64,000 bases of DNA from Agrococcus sp. ARC_14 (GTDB lineage: Bacteria; Actinomycetota; Actinomycetes; Actinomycetales; Microbacteriaceae). The DNA lies in the NCBI RefSeq assembly GCF_022436485.1, contig NZ_JAKUDO010000001.1:2294001-2358000 (forward strand), read 5' to 3'. The notes beneath the pieces were generated by a model. The model saw nothing but the letters and a program-made list of their open reading frames with translations. It was not told the origin of the DNA and did no database searches. A program made the position numbers and the translations under genes. This document shows positions 45,663 to 55,418 of the stretch, in pieces (the stretch's first letter is position 1; the number at the start of each line of letters is the position of its first letter).

Positions 45663-46604
45663 TCAGCGCGCCCGCGGGTGCGCTGTCGTGTACATGTCGC
45701 GCAGCGTGTCGGCGGTCACGTGCGTGTAGATCTGCGTCGTCGCGACCGAGGCGTGGCCCAGCAGCTCCTGCACCACGCGCACGTCGGCGCCGCCCTCGAG
45801 CAGATGCGTGGCGAACGAGTGGCGGAAGGTGTGCGGCGAGACGTGCTCGATGCCTGCCTCCTCTGCGACCCGCTGGATGATCTCCCACGCCGCCTGCCTG
45901 CTCAGCCGGCCGCCGCGCGCGCCGAGCAGCAGCGCGGGGCCCCCACGCCCCTTGGCGGCGAGGGCCGCCCTGCCCCGCACGAGCCACGCATCCACCGCCG
46001 TGCGGGCATAGGAGCCGATCGGCACGAGCCGCTGCTTCGCGCCCTTGCCGGTCACCCGGATCAGGCCGTGCTCCTCGAGCGTCGCGAGGTCGTCGACGTC
46101 GAGCGCGATGAGCTCCGAGATGCGCGCGCCGGTGGCGTAGAGCAGCTCGAGCAGGGCCCGGTCGCGCAGCCGTGCCGGGTCGACCGCGGCACCGTCGCTC
46201 ACGGCGCCGCCGTCGCCCGCGTCCGTCCCCGCGGTCTCGAGCAGCCGCTGCATCTGCGAGACGGAGATCGCCTTCGGCAGCCGCGATGGCAGCTTCGGTG
46301 GCCGCTGATCCCTCGCGACATCCTCGACGACGACCCGCTCGTCCACCAGCCAGCGGTGCAGCGCCTTCACCGCAGAGAGGTGGCGCGCGACCGATGAGGA
46401 CGCGAGCCCGCGATCGGCGAGCGAGCCCCTGAAGGCGGCCACGTCCTCGCCCGTGATGGCCGACGCATCCGTCACCCCGCGCTGCTCGAGCACCGCCAGA
46501 TAGCCGCCCAGATCGCGGCGGTAGGCGGCGACCGTGTGGGTCGAGAGACCGCGCTCGATCGCGAGCTGCCGCAGCAGCCGGTCGACGGCCTGCTGCGGGG
46601 TCAC
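45663..46604 (-). CDS. xerD: Tyrosine recombinase XerD
   Basis: A 313-aa site-specific recombinase that resolves chromosome dimers with XerC at dif. The catalytic set is complete: R161 (TGARISEL), H258 and R261 (HTFRHSF), H284 (LGHASV) and Y293. An insertion of about 20 Gly/Asp/Ala residues lies before R161 (about 126-143), which is unusual but not uncommon in actinobacteria. The GTG at 46604 overlaps the Nudix gene stop (GTGA). Confidence 0.93.
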   Translation of the reverse strand: MTPQQAVDRLLRQLAIERGLSTHTVAAYRRDLGGYLAVLEQRGVTDASAITGEDVAAFRGSLADRGLASSSVARHLSAVKALHRWLVDERVVVEDVARDQRPPKLPSRLPKAISVSQMQRLLETAGTDAGDGGAVSDGAAVDPARLRDRALLELLYATGARISELIALDVDDLATLEEHGLIRVTGKGAKQRLVPIGSYARTAVDAWLVRGRAALAAKGRGGPALLLGARGGRLSRQAAWEIIQRVAEEAGIEHVSPHTFRHSFATHLLEGGADVRVVQELLGHASVATTQIYTHVTADTLRDMYTTAHPRAR

Positions 46605-47215
46605 GGCCGTGAGGCCGGGTGCCAGTCGAACGGCAGGTCGGCCGGATGGGCCTCGCCGCCGCGGGAGCGCAGCTGTGTGAGGGCGAGCATCGCCGCCAGC
46701 AGCGAGGCGTTGTGCAGCCGCATCGACAGCGCCGCATCGATGATCTCCTCGAGCGGCACCCAGCGGCGCTCCATCTCGGCCTCCTCGCCCTCGCGGGCGA
46801 AGGCATCCGGAAGCTCGTGCACGTCGGTCGCCAGGTAGATGCGGATCATCTCGGTCGAGCCGCCGCCGGTGGTGGAGATGTCGAGCAGGGTGCGCCAGGT
46901 GGAGGCTGCGAGATCGGTCTCCTCGGCCAGCTCTCGCTGGGCGCCGACGAGCGGGTCCTCCCCCTCGATGTCGAGCAGACCGGCCGGCAGCTCCCAGAGC
47001 GTGCCGCCTGCCGGGTGCCGGTACTGGTGCACGAGGCACACCTCGTCGGCGTCGTTGAGCGCCACGACCGCCACAGCGCCGGGGTGCACGATCACCTCGC
47101 GCCTGATGCGGCTGCCGCCGAGCTCGAACTCCTGACGCTCGACGTCCCAGACGCGCCCGTCGAACAGCCGCTCGCGCGCGAGCACCGGCTGCGCGCCGAG
47201 CGTGTCGCCGATCAT
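46601..47215 (-). CDS. Nudix hydrolase, ADP-ribose pyrophosphatase type
   Basis: A 204-aa Nudix enzyme. The box is seen as [17 protein letters not shown] with the preceding ELPAGLLD; the sequence around HQYRHPAGG is typical of ADP-ribose pyrophosphatases. The ATG at 47215 overlaps the pyrG stop (ATGA). It is the usual gene between pyrG and xerD in actinobacteria. Confidence 0.92.
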   Translation of the reverse strand: MIGDTLGAQPVLARERLFDGRVWDVERQEFELGGSRIRREVIVHPGAVAVVALNDADEVCLVHQYRHPAGGTLWELPAGLLDIEGEDPLVGAQRELAEETDLAASTWRTLLDISTTGGGSTEMIRIYLATDVHELPDAFAREGEEAEMERRWVPLEEIIDAALSMRLHNASLLAAMLALTQLRSRGGEAHPADLPFDWHPASRP

Positions 47216-48963
47216 GCCGCGTCGGCGCTCTCGTCGGTCTCGTCGAACAGCTTCGATGCGCGCTGCCGCTCGAGCGCGGCCTGGACGAGGCCCTGGAACA
47301 GCGGATGCGCGTGGTTCGGGCGGCTGCGCAGCTCCGGGTGGGCCTGCGTGGCGATGTAGAAGGGGTGCTCGGGCAGCTCGACGTACTCGACCAGCTTGCC
47401 GTCGGGCGAGGTGCCGGAGAAGGCCATGCCCGCCGCGGCGATCTGGTCGCGGTAGGTGTTGTTGACCTCGTAGCGGTGGCGGTGGCGCTCGTGCGAGACG
47501 GTGTCGCCGTAGAGCTGCGCGGCGAGCGAGCCCTCCGCGAGCTTCGCCTCGTAGAGCCCCAGGCGCATCGTGCCGCCCAGGTCGCCGCCGTGCAGGTGCT
47601 GCTCCTGCTCGGCCATGGTCGCGATCACGGGTGCCGGCGTCGCCTCGTCGAACTCGGTCGAGGATGCGCCCTCGATGCCCGCGAGGTTGCGTGCGGCCTC
47701 GATCACCATGCACTGCAGCCCCAGGCAGATGCCGAGCGTGGGGATCTCGTTCTCGCGCGTGAACCGCAGCGCGCCGAGCTTGCCCTCGATGCCGCGGATG
47801 CCGAAGCCGCCCGGCACGATGATGCCGTCGAGCTCGCCGAGCTGCGCGGCCGCGCCCTCCGGCGACTCGCAGTCGTCCGAGCGCACCCAGCGCAGGTTGA
47901 CCTTCGTCTGGTTCGCGAATCCGCCGGCCTTGACCGCCTCGGTGACCGACAGGTACGCATCCGGCAGGTCGACGTACTTGCCGACCAGGCCGATCGTCAC
48001 CTCATGCTTGGGCGCGTGCACGGCGTCGAGCACCGGCTGCCAGTGCGACCAGTCCACCTCGCCGGCCGTGAGGCCGAGCTGGTGGATGATGTACGCGTCG
48101 AGGTGCTGCTCGAACAGGGTCGTGGGGATGTCGTAGATCGAGGGCAGGTCGACGGTGTTGACGACCGCCTCCTCCTCGACGTCGCACATGAGCGCGATCT
48201 TCTTGCGGTTCGCGTCCGAGACAGGACGGTCGCTGCGCAGCACGAGCGCGTCGGGCTGGATGCCGATCGAGCGGAGCGTCGTGACCGAGTGCTGCGTCGG
48301 CTTGGTCTTCTGCTCGCCGGATGCGCCGAGGAAGGGCACGAGCGACACGTGCACGAAGAAGACGTTCTGGCGGCCGAGCTCGTGCCGGAGCTGGCGCGCC
48401 GACTCGATGAAGGGCTGCGACTCGATGTCGCCGACCGTCCCGCCGATCTCGGTGATGATGACGTCGGGCTGCGGGTCGCCCTCAGCCTGCAGACGCATGC
48501 GTCGCTTGATCTCGTCGGAGATGTGCGGGATGACCTGCACGGTGTCGCCGAGGTACTCGCCGCGGCGCTCGCGCTCGATGACGCGCGAGTAGATCTGGCC
48601 GGTCGTGACGTTGGCAGCCTGCGACAGGTTCACGTCGAGGAAGCGCTCGTAGTGGCCGATGTCGAGGTCGGTCTCAGCCCCGTCGTCGGTCACGAAGACC
48701 TCGCCGTGCTGGAACGGATTCATCGTGCCGGGGTCGACGTTGAGGTACGGGTCGAGCTTCTGCATCACGACGTGCAGGCCGCGCGCCGTGAGCAGGTTGC
48801 CGAGCGACGCGGCGGTGAGTCCCTTGCCGAGCGATGAGACGACACCACCCGTGACGAAGATCTGCTTGGTCACCTTGGCAGGCCGGCCAGCGTCGAGCTG
48901 ATCGGCGGTCTGTGCCGGGGTTTCCGCGGGCTTCTGGTCGGCGTCTGGCGCAACGAGGTTCAC
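47212..48963 (-). CDS. pyrG: CTP synthase
   Basis: A 583-aa amidotransferase making CTP from UTP and glutamine. The synthetase domain opens with [13 protein letters not shown], and the glutaminase domain has GICLGLQCM with the nucleophilic cysteine and a late HPE. About 30 residues precede the conserved start. It begins at GTG 48963; a TAGGCT hexamer (48972-48977) lies 8 nt upstream and no Shine-Dalgarno is evident. Confidence 0.96.
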   Translation of the reverse strand: MNLVAPDADQKPAETPAQTADQLDAGRPAKVTKQIFVTGGVVSSLGKGLTAASLGNLLTARGLHVVMQKLDPYLNVDPGTMNPFQHGEVFVTDDGAETDLDIGHYERFLDVNLSQAANVTTGQIYSRVIERERRGEYLGDTVQVIPHISDEIKRRMRLQAEGDPQPDVIITEIGGTVGDIESQPFIESARQLRHELGRQNVFFVHVSLVPFLGASGEQKTKPTQHSVTTLRSIGIQPDALVLRSDRPVSDANRKKIALMCDVEEEAVVNTVDLPSIYDIPTTLFEQHLDAYIIHQLGLTAGEVDWSHWQPVLDAVHAPKHEVTIGLVGKYVDLPDAYLSVTEAVKAGGFANQTKVNLRWVRSDDCESPEGAAAQLGELDGIIVPGGFGIRGIEGKLGALRFTRENEIPTLGICLGLQCMVIEAARNLAGIEGASSTEFDEATPAPVIATMAEQEQHLHGGDLGGTMRLGLYEAKLAEGSLAAQLYGDTVSHERHRHRYEVNNTYRDQIAAAGMAFSGTSPDGKLVEYVELPEHPFYIATQAHPELRSRPNHAHPLFQGLVQAALERQRASKLFDETDESADAA

Positions 48964-48971
48964 GGGCTTCG

Positions 48972-48977
48972 AGCCTA
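48972..48977 (-). promoter_or_regulatory. Candidate -10 element of pyrG
   Basis: TAGGCT on the minus strand lies 8 nt before GTG 48963; recN ends only 2 bp beyond the left edge of this site at 48975, so the element overlaps the recN stop codon. Confidence 0.45.
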
Positions 48978-50699
48978 TCCCACCGCTCGCGCATCTTCGA
49001 GCAACTCGCGGGCATGGGCGAGTGCGGTCTCGGATGCGGTGCCCGAGAGCATGCGGGCGAGCTCGGCCAGGCGGTCGTCGCCCGCGACCTCCGACACCTG
49101 CGACGCGGTGATCCGGCCGTCGGTGCCCTTCTCGACCCGGACGTGCTGGGCTGCGAACGCCGCGACCTGTGCGAGGTGCGTGACGACGATCACCTGGCAG
49201 TGCTCGGCGAGGCGCGCGAGCCGGCGACCGATCTCGATCGCCGCCGCGCCGCCGACACCGGCGTCGACCTCGTCGAAGACCATGGTCGGCACGCTCTCGT
49301 CGGCCAGCGCTCCGGCGGCCAGCGCCACCTCGATCGCGAGCATGATGCGACTCAGCTCGCCGCCCGACGCGCCCTTCTGCACCGGGCGCGGCTCGGCACC
49401 CGGGTGCGGCACGAGCAGCATCGTGACGCGGTCGCGGCCGTTGGCGCCCAGCGACTCCGCCTGCGCCACCTCCACCACGAGGCGCGCGTTGGGCATCGCG
49501 AGCGCCGCGAGCTCTGCGCAGACGGCCGTCTCGAGCGTGCGAGCAGCCTCCTGTCGCAGCGCGCTCAGTCGGTCTGCGAGCGCGAGGGTCTCGTCGAGGT
49601 GGCGCTGCTCCTCGGCCGCCAGGCGTGCGAGCTCGTCGTCGTCGCCCTCCAGCTCCGCGAGCCGCAGAGCCCCGGCCGGTGCCGCCTCCAGGGCGGCGTC
49701 GAGCGATCGGCCGAGCTTGCGCTCGAGGCCGCTGAGATCTGCGCGCCGCTGCTGCACCTCGTCGAGGCTGCGCTCCGGTCGCTCCAGGTCGTCGAGCGCC
49801 TTCACGATCGAGGATGCGGCCTCCTGCAGCAGCGCCTCTGACTGCACGAGCAGCTCGAGCGCCTCCGCGAGCGCCGCGTCGTCCGTCGAGGCCCGCTCGA
49901 CGAGCCTGCGGGCCGTGCCCGCCTGCGTGATCGCGCTGAGCGTCAGAGCGTCAGGCGCGTCATCGCTGGTCGAGAGGGCCGCATGCGCCTCGGAGAGCTC
50001 CATCCTGATGGCCTCGGAGTGCTCGAGCCGGTTCGCCACCGCGGCCAGCTCGTCCTGCTCCCCCGGCTGCGGGTCGAACGCCTCGAGTTCCTCGAGCTCT
50101 GCGCGGATCGACGCCGCCTCTGCCACACGGGCATCGTGCTGGGTGCGGATGTGCTCCGCCGCGTCGCGCGCGTCGGTCCAGGCTGCGAACGCAGCGCGAT
50201 ACTGGCTCAGCAGCTCGCCGAGCTCCGCCCCTGCGGCCCGGTCGAGCCCCGCCGCCTGCGCCTCCGCAGAGCGCAGCCGCTGCTGATCGGCCTGGCCGTG
50301 CACGGCGACGAGCCGGTCGGCCAGCTCGCGCAGCAGCCCGGCGGGCACCGCGGCCCCACCGGCCTGAGCTCGGGAGCGCGTGGCAGCGCCGTCGGCGCGC
50401 GTGAGCGCGCGGCCGAGGATGAGCTCACCGTCGTCGACGCTGCCGCCGGCGTCCTCCACGAGGCCCTGCGTTCCCGCGTCATCGAGCAGCCAGACGCCCT
50501 GCACGGCAGCGCGCTGCTCACCGGAGCGGATCACGCCGGCGTCGGCGCGCTCCCCACGCAGCAGCGCGAGCGCCTGCACGACCATCGTCTTGCCTGCACC
50601 GGTCTCACCCGTGATGGCGGTGAACCCGGCGCCGAACGGCACGCGGGCCTCGTCGATCACGCCGAGCGAGCGGATCGTGAGCTCGTCGAGCCGCGTCAC
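48975..50699 (-). CDS. recN: DNA repair protein RecN
   Basis: A 574-aa SMC-like ATPase of double-strand break repair. Walker A GETGAGKT is at 31-38, a long coiled-coil-like middle follows, and the C-terminal part has [15 protein letters not shown] and [12 protein letters not shown]. The GTG at 50699 overlaps the nadK stop (GTGA). Part of the tlyA-nadK-recN operon. Confidence 0.94.
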   Translation of the reverse strand: MTRLDELTIRSLGVIDEARVPFGAGFTAITGETGAGKTMVVQALALLRGERADAGVIRSGEQRAAVQGVWLLDDAGTQGLVEDAGGSVDDGELILGRALTRADGAATRSRAQAGGAAVPAGLLRELADRLVAVHGQADQQRLRSAEAQAAGLDRAAGAELGELLSQYRAAFAAWTDARDAAEHIRTQHDARVAEAASIRAELEELEAFDPQPGEQDELAAVANRLEHSEAIRMELSEAHAALSTSDDAPDALTLSAITQAGTARRLVERASTDDAALAEALELLVQSEALLQEAASSIVKALDDLERPERSLDEVQQRRADLSGLERKLGRSLDAALEAAPAGALRLAELEGDDDELARLAAEEQRHLDETLALADRLSALRQEAARTLETAVCAELAALAMPNARLVVEVAQAESLGANGRDRVTMLLVPHPGAEPRPVQKGASGGELSRIMLAIEVALAAGALADESVPTMVFDEVDAGVGGAAAIEIGRRLARLAEHCQVIVVTHLAQVAAFAAQHVRVEKGTDGRITASQVSEVAGDDRLAELARMLSGTASETALAHARELLEDARAVG

Positions 50700-51598
50700 G
50701 GCAGCTGCCGCCGGAAGCCTTCGACGGGCAGCTGGAACTTGGCGACCAAGCGGTCGGAGAAGGGCGCGCTCGACAGCCTCGCGAGGCGCAGCGGACGCGT
50801 GTCGCGAGTCGCCTCGACGCGGTACCCCTGCGGCAGGTCGAACGAGCGCCGCGAGTCGCACCAAAGCACCGCGGGACTCGTGGACTCCTCGGCGATCGTG
50901 ACCGACATCGTCGATGTCGGGGCGACGACCAGCGGGCGGGTGAACAGCGCATGCGCACCGAGCGGCACCATCAGCAGCGCCTCGGCAGTGGGCCAGACGA
51001 TCGGCCCCCCGGCCGAGAACGAGTAGGCGGTCGAACCGGTGGGGGTCGCGAGGATGACCGCATCGGTGCCGAACGACGAGATGGGCCGGTCGTCGATCTC
51101 GAGCAGCGTCGAGATCATGCGGCCGGAGCCGGCCTTCTCGACGGCAGCCTCGTTGACCGCCCACGTCTCGTGCACGAGCACGTCGCCGTCGAACACCTTG
51201 ACGCGCAGCACGAGCCGCTGCTCGACCTCGTAGTCGCGCTGCAGCGCGCGCTCGACGACCTTCGCGGTGTCGGCGACCTCCGCCTCCGCGAGGAAGCCCA
51301 CGTGTCCGAGGTTGATGCCCAGCAGCGGAGCGTCGACCTGGCGCTGCAGCTCTGCGGCCCGCAGGATCGTGCCGTCGCCGCCGAGGGTCATGATGAGCTC
51401 GACCTCCGGCAGATCTGCCGGGCCGTGGGGCTCGACGGCATCGAGACCGTCACGCCCCTCGAGCAGCACTGCTCGGTCGTCGACGAGCACGACCGGCGTC
51501 ACCTGCGCCGCCAGCAGTCGCCTGGCGATCGTGGCGGCAGTCTCGACGGCCTCGGCGCGTCCGGGGTGGAACGCGAGCAGGAACCTGCGATCGCTCAT
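50696..51598 (-). CDS. nadK: NAD kinase
   Basis: A 300-aa kinase making NADP from NAD. GGDGT is at 73-77, with LGINLGHVGFL, VNEAAVEK and the later ATPTGSTAYSFSAGGP. The ATG at 51598 overlaps the tlyA stop (ATGA). Confidence 0.95.
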   Translation of the reverse strand: MSDRRFLLAFHPGRAEAVETAATIARRLLAAQVTPVVLVDDRAVLLEGRDGLDAVEPHGPADLPEVELIMTLGGDGTILRAAELQRQVDAPLLGINLGHVGFLAEAEVADTAKVVERALQRDYEVEQRLVLRVKVFDGDVLVHETWAVNEAAVEKAGSGRMISTLLEIDDRPISSFGTDAVILATPTGSTAYSFSAGGPIVWPTAEALLMVPLGAHALFTRPLVVAPTSTMSVTIAEESTSPAVLWCDSRRSFDLPQGYRVEATRDTRPLRLARLSSAPFSDRLVAKFQLPVEGFRRQLP

Positions 51599-52392
51599 CG
51601 CGCCTCCTTCGACAGCCTGACGGACTCCTCCAGCCATTCTGTCGGATTCGTGCCGGTGCTCGCCTGCAGGTGTGCGAGGTACTCGAGGTTGCCGCGGCCG
51701 CCGATGATCGGGCTGCCGATGAGCCCTGCCGTGCCGAGCCCCGCATCCCACGCCGCCCAGAGCACCTGCTCGATCGCCTGCGCGCGCAGCGTCGGGTCGG
51801 TCACGATGCCCTCGCGCACGCCCGTGCGGCCGACCTCGAACTGCGGCTTGATGAGCACGACCCAGTCGGCATCGGGCGCGGCGACGCCCGCGAGCGGGCC
51901 GATCGCGAGCGAGAGCGAGATGAACGAGAGGTCTGCCGTGACGATGGAGGGCGCAGGCTCGAGCGAGTCCGGCACGAGGTCGCGCACGTTCTGCCCCTCG
52001 ATGAGGGTGATGGGGAGCGCGTCGACGTCGAGCTGGAACTGCCCGTGCCCGACATCCATGGCAGTCACGTGCGCGGCACCGCGCTCGAGCAGCACCTGTG
52101 TGAAGCCGCCGGTCGAGGCACCGGCGTCGAGCGCGACGCGACCTGTGGGATCGATGCCGAAGGCGTCGAGTGCGGCGAGCAGCTTGTGGGCAGCACGCGA
52201 GACCCACGGATCGCCCCCTGTGACCGAGAGCTCTGCGGTGGGCGCGACCCTCAGGCTCGCCTTCACGACGCCGCGGCCGTCGACGGTCACGAGCCCCGCC
52301 GCGATGTGCTGCTGCGCCTGGCTGCGGCTGCGGGCGAGACCGCGCTCGACGAGCGCCTGGTCGAGGCGCACGGCCTCCGTGGGTTCAGCCAT
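51595..52392 (-). CDS. tlyA: TlyA-family rRNA 2'-O-methyltransferase/hemolysin-like
   Basis: A 265-aa protein with an N-terminal S4 domain (about 8-60) and a Rossmann methyltransferase domain whose SAM motif is DAGASTGGFT at 89-98. TlyA of mycobacteria methylates C1409 of 16S and C1920 of 23S rRNA and gives capreomycin sensitivity. The ATG at 52392 follows a 45-aa gene after 5 bp. Confidence 0.92.
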   Translation of the reverse strand: MAEPTEAVRLDQALVERGLARSRSQAQQHIAAGLVTVDGRGVVKASLRVAPTAELSVTGGDPWVSRAAHKLLAALDAFGIDPTGRVALDAGASTGGFTQVLLERGAAHVTAMDVGHGQFQLDVDALPITLIEGQNVRDLVPDSLEPAPSIVTADLSFISLSLAIGPLAGVAAPDADWVVLIKPQFEVGRTGVREGIVTDPTLRAQAIEQVLWAAWDAGLGTAGLIGSPIIGGRGNLEYLAHLQASTGTNPTEWLEESVRLSKEAR

Positions 52393-52397
52393 GCCCG

Positions 52398-52535
52398 TCA
52401 AGCGCGAACCGCGCCGAGCTCTGCCTGCAGCTTGTCGTGGATGCGCGCCAGCTGGTCGGCCCGCTCCTCGAGCGGCTGCTGCTCGAGCAGCTCGAGCTCG
52501 TCGACGAGGCCGTCGGTCGAGTAGTCGTCGGTCAT
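52398..52535 (-). CDS. 45-aa conserved-type small acidic protein
   Basis: A short frame beginning MTDDYSTDGLVDELELL and ending DKLQAELGAVRA, rich in Glu, Leu and Gln and predicted to be helical, perhaps a short coiled coil. The ATG overlaps the stop of the epimerase-like gene (ATGA), with AAGG just before it, and the stop is 5 bp before tlyA. From memory, small proteins of this kind often precede tlyA in actinobacteria; the function is unknown. Confidence 0.75.
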   Translation of the reverse strand: MTDDYSTDGLVDELELLEQQPLEERADQLARIHDKLQAELGAVRA

Positions 52536-53527
52536 GCCTTGGAGGGTAGCGAATGGATCGCCGCCAGCTCGTCGGCGCGCGACAGCCTGTGAGGACTCGC
52601 TCGATCGAGTCCGAGCGCCCGTTCATCCCGAAGGACGGCCTCGAGCGTGTCCCGCAGCGGTCGATGCGCCCCGCCGGCCGCGAGATAGCGGGCGCTGGAT
52701 CGCTGCGCGTGGGACGCCACCTCTGCGGGCAGCGTCAGTGGCAGCGCGCGTTCCCCGGCCCAGTGGCCGATGCCGAGCGACCCGAGCTGCTCGTCGCTCG
52801 CACGGACGAGCGCCCCGGTGTGGCCCGCGATCTCGCGAGCGAGCTCGATGAGCGCGTGCAGCCGCCGCTCGACCCCGACGGCGTTGACGACGCCGTTGCG
52901 TCGCGGCGCGTCCGCGACGAGGAATGTCGTGAGGTCACGCACGTCGATCGTCTGCGTCGCCTGGTCGCGCGCGGGCATCAGCACCGGGCCGTCTTTCGCG
53001 AGCGCGAGCCGCGAGACCCAATACCCGAAGCGGCCGCTCTCGTCTCCCGGTCCGCCGATCAGGCCGGGCCGCACGATCGCGAGTCGTTCCCCCAGTCGCT
53101 CGCGCGCCACGCGTTCGATCCATGCCTTCGCGCCCCCATACTCATCGCCGCTCGCATCCTCCGGCACCAGCTCGTCGTGCTCGTCGGCCCCGATGGGGGC
53201 ACCCTCGAGCCGCTGCGCGGAGACAGAGGAGACGAAGGTCCAATGTGCTGCACGATCGGCCAGCGCGTCGAGCGCGCCGGCCGCGTGCCGCGGCAGCCGT
53301 GTGACATCGATCACCTCGTCCCAGTCGCCGTCGAGGCCCGCGTAGGCGCCCTCCGTCGCACGATCGCCGGCGAGGAGCCGCGCGCCCTCCGGCACCGACC
53401 CGCCCTCACCGCGCGCGAGGCACGTGACCTCCGCGCCGCGGTCGACATGCCCCAGTGCGATGCGCCTGCCGAGCCACCTGGTGCCGCCGAGCACGAGCAC
53501 TCGGGCCGGAGTCTGGGTCTGCGTCAT
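52532..53527 (-). CDS. NAD-dependent epimerase/dehydratase-like protein
   Basis: A 331-aa extended SDR-like protein. The nucleotide motif is an atypical LVLGGTRWLGRRIALG rather than GxxGxxG, and the usual YxxxK is represented by YGGAK in the middle, so it may bind NAD(P) but the catalytic set is not certain. Such proteins resemble plant and bacterial reductases acting on sugars. The ATG at 53527 is taken; a longer frame has no ribosome site. It seems to be an insertion in the conserved tlyA block. Confidence 0.72.
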   Translation of the reverse strand: MTQTQTPARVLVLGGTRWLGRRIALGHVDRGAEVTCLARGEGGSVPEGARLLAGDRATEGAYAGLDGDWDEVIDVTRLPRHAAGALDALADRAAHWTFVSSVSAQRLEGAPIGADEHDELVPEDASGDEYGGAKAWIERVARERLGERLAIVRPGLIGGPGDESGRFGYWVSRLALAKDGPVLMPARDQATQTIDVRDLTTFLVADAPRRNGVVNAVGVERRLHALIELAREIAGHTGALVRASDEQLGSLGIGHWAGERALPLTLPAEVASHAQRSSARYLAAGGAHRPLRDTLEAVLRDERALGLDRASPHRLSRADELAAIHSLPSKA

Positions 53528-53612
53528 CCCAGCATCCGACCACGTCTGCGGATGCGAAACACGGTCGTTCGCCCTCGGCACAGGCCGTTGCGACACCCAC
53601 TGGCGCGTTCGC

Positions 53613-53618
53613 TACCGT
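53613..53618 (+). promoter_or_regulatory. Candidate -10 element, leaderless kinase gene
   Basis: TACCGT lies 6 nt before the ATG at 53625, with a weak TTGCGA at 53588-53593 as possible -35 (19-bp spacer). Confidence 0.5.
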
Positions 53619-53624
53619 CGCAGG

Positions 53625-54371
53625 ATGCGCGCACCGCCTCCTTCCGACCTCGCCGGTCCCCCGCCCGCCGGCTCCCCGGTGCCGCGCGCGATCGCGGCCT
53701 TGGCGGCGCACCACCCGGTCGAGCTGATCTGGCAGAACGAGCCGGGCGGCATCACTGCGCGCATCGACCGCCCAGGCGGGCCCGTGTTCGCGAAGTGGAA
53801 CCCCGCAGGCTCGCCCGAGTCGCTCGCGGCGGAGGCCGAACGGATGCGCTGGCTCGCGCAGACGGATCGAGTGCCGGTACCGAAGGTGCTCGCGCTGATC
53901 GCCGAGCGCGACGGCGAGCTGCTCGTGACGGCTGCGATCGCCGGAGACTCCATCGTCTCCTCCGTCGGCCTGCGCGAGCCTGCGCTCGCCGCAGCTGCGC
54001 TCGGCTCAGGGCTGCGGCAGCTGCATGCCGTGCCCATCGCCGACTGCCCGTTTCCCGCGCCGGACTGGACCGCATCCGTCACCGACGCCCCGCAGCAGGA
54101 TCTCGTCGTCTGCCACGGCGACCCGTGCGCGCCCAACACGCTCATCCACGACGGGCGCTTCGCAGGTCTCGTCGATCTGGGGCGCGTCGGCGTGGCCGAC
54201 CGCTGGTCGGATCTCGCGATCGCATCGTGGTCGCTGGAGTGGAACGGGCTGGCCGACAGCGAGCCCGCCTTCTGGCGCGCCTATGGCATCGAGCCCGACG
54301 CGGCACGCATCGAGCAGTGGCGGGCGCGCTGGGCGCTGCCCAGTGACGACAACGGCGCCGGTGGCGGCTGA
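53625..54371 (+). CDS. Aminoglycoside 3'-phosphotransferase-like kinase
   Basis: A 248-aa APH-fold kinase. The catalytic loop HGDPCAPN (164-171, base D166), the metal-binding DLG (D184-G186) followed by RVGVADRWSDLA, and an N-lobe lysine K57 with E70 are all visible. The motif run HGDxCxPN...GRxGVADRxxDxA is that of the APH(3') family, so phosphorylation of kanamycin/neomycin-type drugs is plausible, although many environmental homologues have other or unknown substrates. It is on the opposite strand to all its neighbours and has its own leaderless-type promoter. Confidence 0.82.
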   Translation: MRAPPPSDLAGPPPAGSPVPRAIAALAAHHPVELIWQNEPGGITARIDRPGGPVFAKWNPAGSPESLAAEAERMRWLAQTDRVPVPKVLALIAERDGELLVTAAIAGDSIVSSVGLREPALAAAALGSGLRQLHAVPIADCPFPAPDWTASVTDAPQQDLVVCHGDPCAPNTLIHDGRFAGLVDLGRVGVADRWSDLAIASWSLEWNGLADSEPAFWRAYGIEPDAARIEQWRARWALPSDDNGAGGG

Positions 54372-54380
54372 GCAGCGCTG

Positions 54381-55418
54381 CTACAGCGCGAGCAGCTCGT
54401 CGGCGATGCGCAATCCGAGCACGGGCCGATCTGCGGTCCACACGGCGGCGCAGGCGGCGCGGATCGTGTCGACGGGGCGCGCCCCGGCCCGCACGAGCGT
54501 GATGTCGATGCCGCTGCGGCGCACGGCCGCGGCGCCGACCTCGAAGTAGGTGTCACCGGTCGAGGTCTCGAGCGTCTCGCGCAGCGGCGCGATCGGCTGG
54601 GTGAGGCCACGGAGATCCTCGAGCACGTGATCTGGTCGCATCGACTCGTCGGCACCGATGAGGCTCGCCCCGCGATCGATGCCCGTGAGCACCATGATGG
54701 AGCGGATGCCCGCACGGCGCGCGCCGAGGATGTCGGTGTCGAGGCGGTCGCCCACCATCGCGGGCGTCTGGGCGCCGAAGCGCTCCGTCGCCACGTCGTA
54801 CATGTGCCGCTCGGGCTTGCCTGCGAACTCCGCGAGTCGGCCGACCGCCGTGTGCACCGCGGAGACGAGCGTGCCGTTGCCGGGCGCGATGCCGCCGGCG
54901 ACCGGGATCGTCCAATCGCCGTTGGTCGCGATCCATGGGATGCCGCTGCCCGTGCGCCCGGCCTGCAGCGCGAAGGACGCCTCGGCAAGCTCCTTCCACC
55001 CGACAGACGGATGGAACCCCTGCACGACGGCCTTCGGCTGCTCGGCGGCGGTGCGCACCACCTGCCAGCCGCGCGCCTCCACCTCGACGACGATGCCAGC
55101 GCCGCCGACCACGAGCACGGGGTCGCCCGGCCCGAGGTGCTCGGCCAGCAGGCGCATGGCAGCCTGCGGGCTCGTCACGACGTCGTCTGGCTGCACGTCG
55201 AGCCCGAAGGATGACAGGTGCGCTGCGACCTCCGCGTCCGTGCGCGAGGCGTTGTTCGTCAGGTAGATCGAGCGCACGCCGGTGCTGCGGATGCTGTCCA
55301 CGGCATGAGGGATGGCGTCAGGGCCTTGGTAGACCACACCGTCGAGGTCGAGATACAGGCAGTCGACGCCGTCGATCGGCGTCGGCTCCTGCGTCGGCTG
55401 TCTGCGGAACAGCCCCAT
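54381..55418 (-). CDS. HAD-IIA phosphatase (NagD-like)
   Basis: A 345-aa haloacid-dehalogenase-type hydrolase with nucleophile D24 in DLDGVVYQG, a TNN motif in LTNNASRT, and the late GDRLDTDI; the cap insert between these is of the NagD/4-nitrophenyl phosphatase kind. It regularly stands between the TPR-like gene and tlyA in actinobacteria. The ATG shares one base with the stop of the preceding gene (TGATG). Substrate unknown. Confidence 0.9.
   Translation of the reverse strand: MGLFRRQPTQEPTPIDGVDCLYLDLDGVVYQGPDAIPHAVDSIRSTGVRSIYLTNNASRTDAEVAAHLSSFGLDVQPDDVVTSPQAAMRLLAEHLGPGDPVLVVGGAGIVVEVEARGWQVVRTAAEQPKAVVQGFHPSVGWKELAEASFALQAGRTGSGIPWIATNGDWTIPVAGGIAPGNGTLVSAVHTAVGRLAEFAGKPERHMYDVATERFGAQTPAMVGDRLDTDILGARRAGIRSIMVLTGIDRGASLIGADESMRPDHVLEDLRGLTQPIAPLRETLETSTGDTYFEVGAAAVRRSGIDITLVRAGARPVDTIRAACAAVWTADRPVLGLRIADELLAL

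Noticed and set aside
45663..46604. Integrase of a mobile element
   Set aside because: The recombinase has the length, residues and operon position of housekeeping XerD, and no attachment site or phage gene is near.
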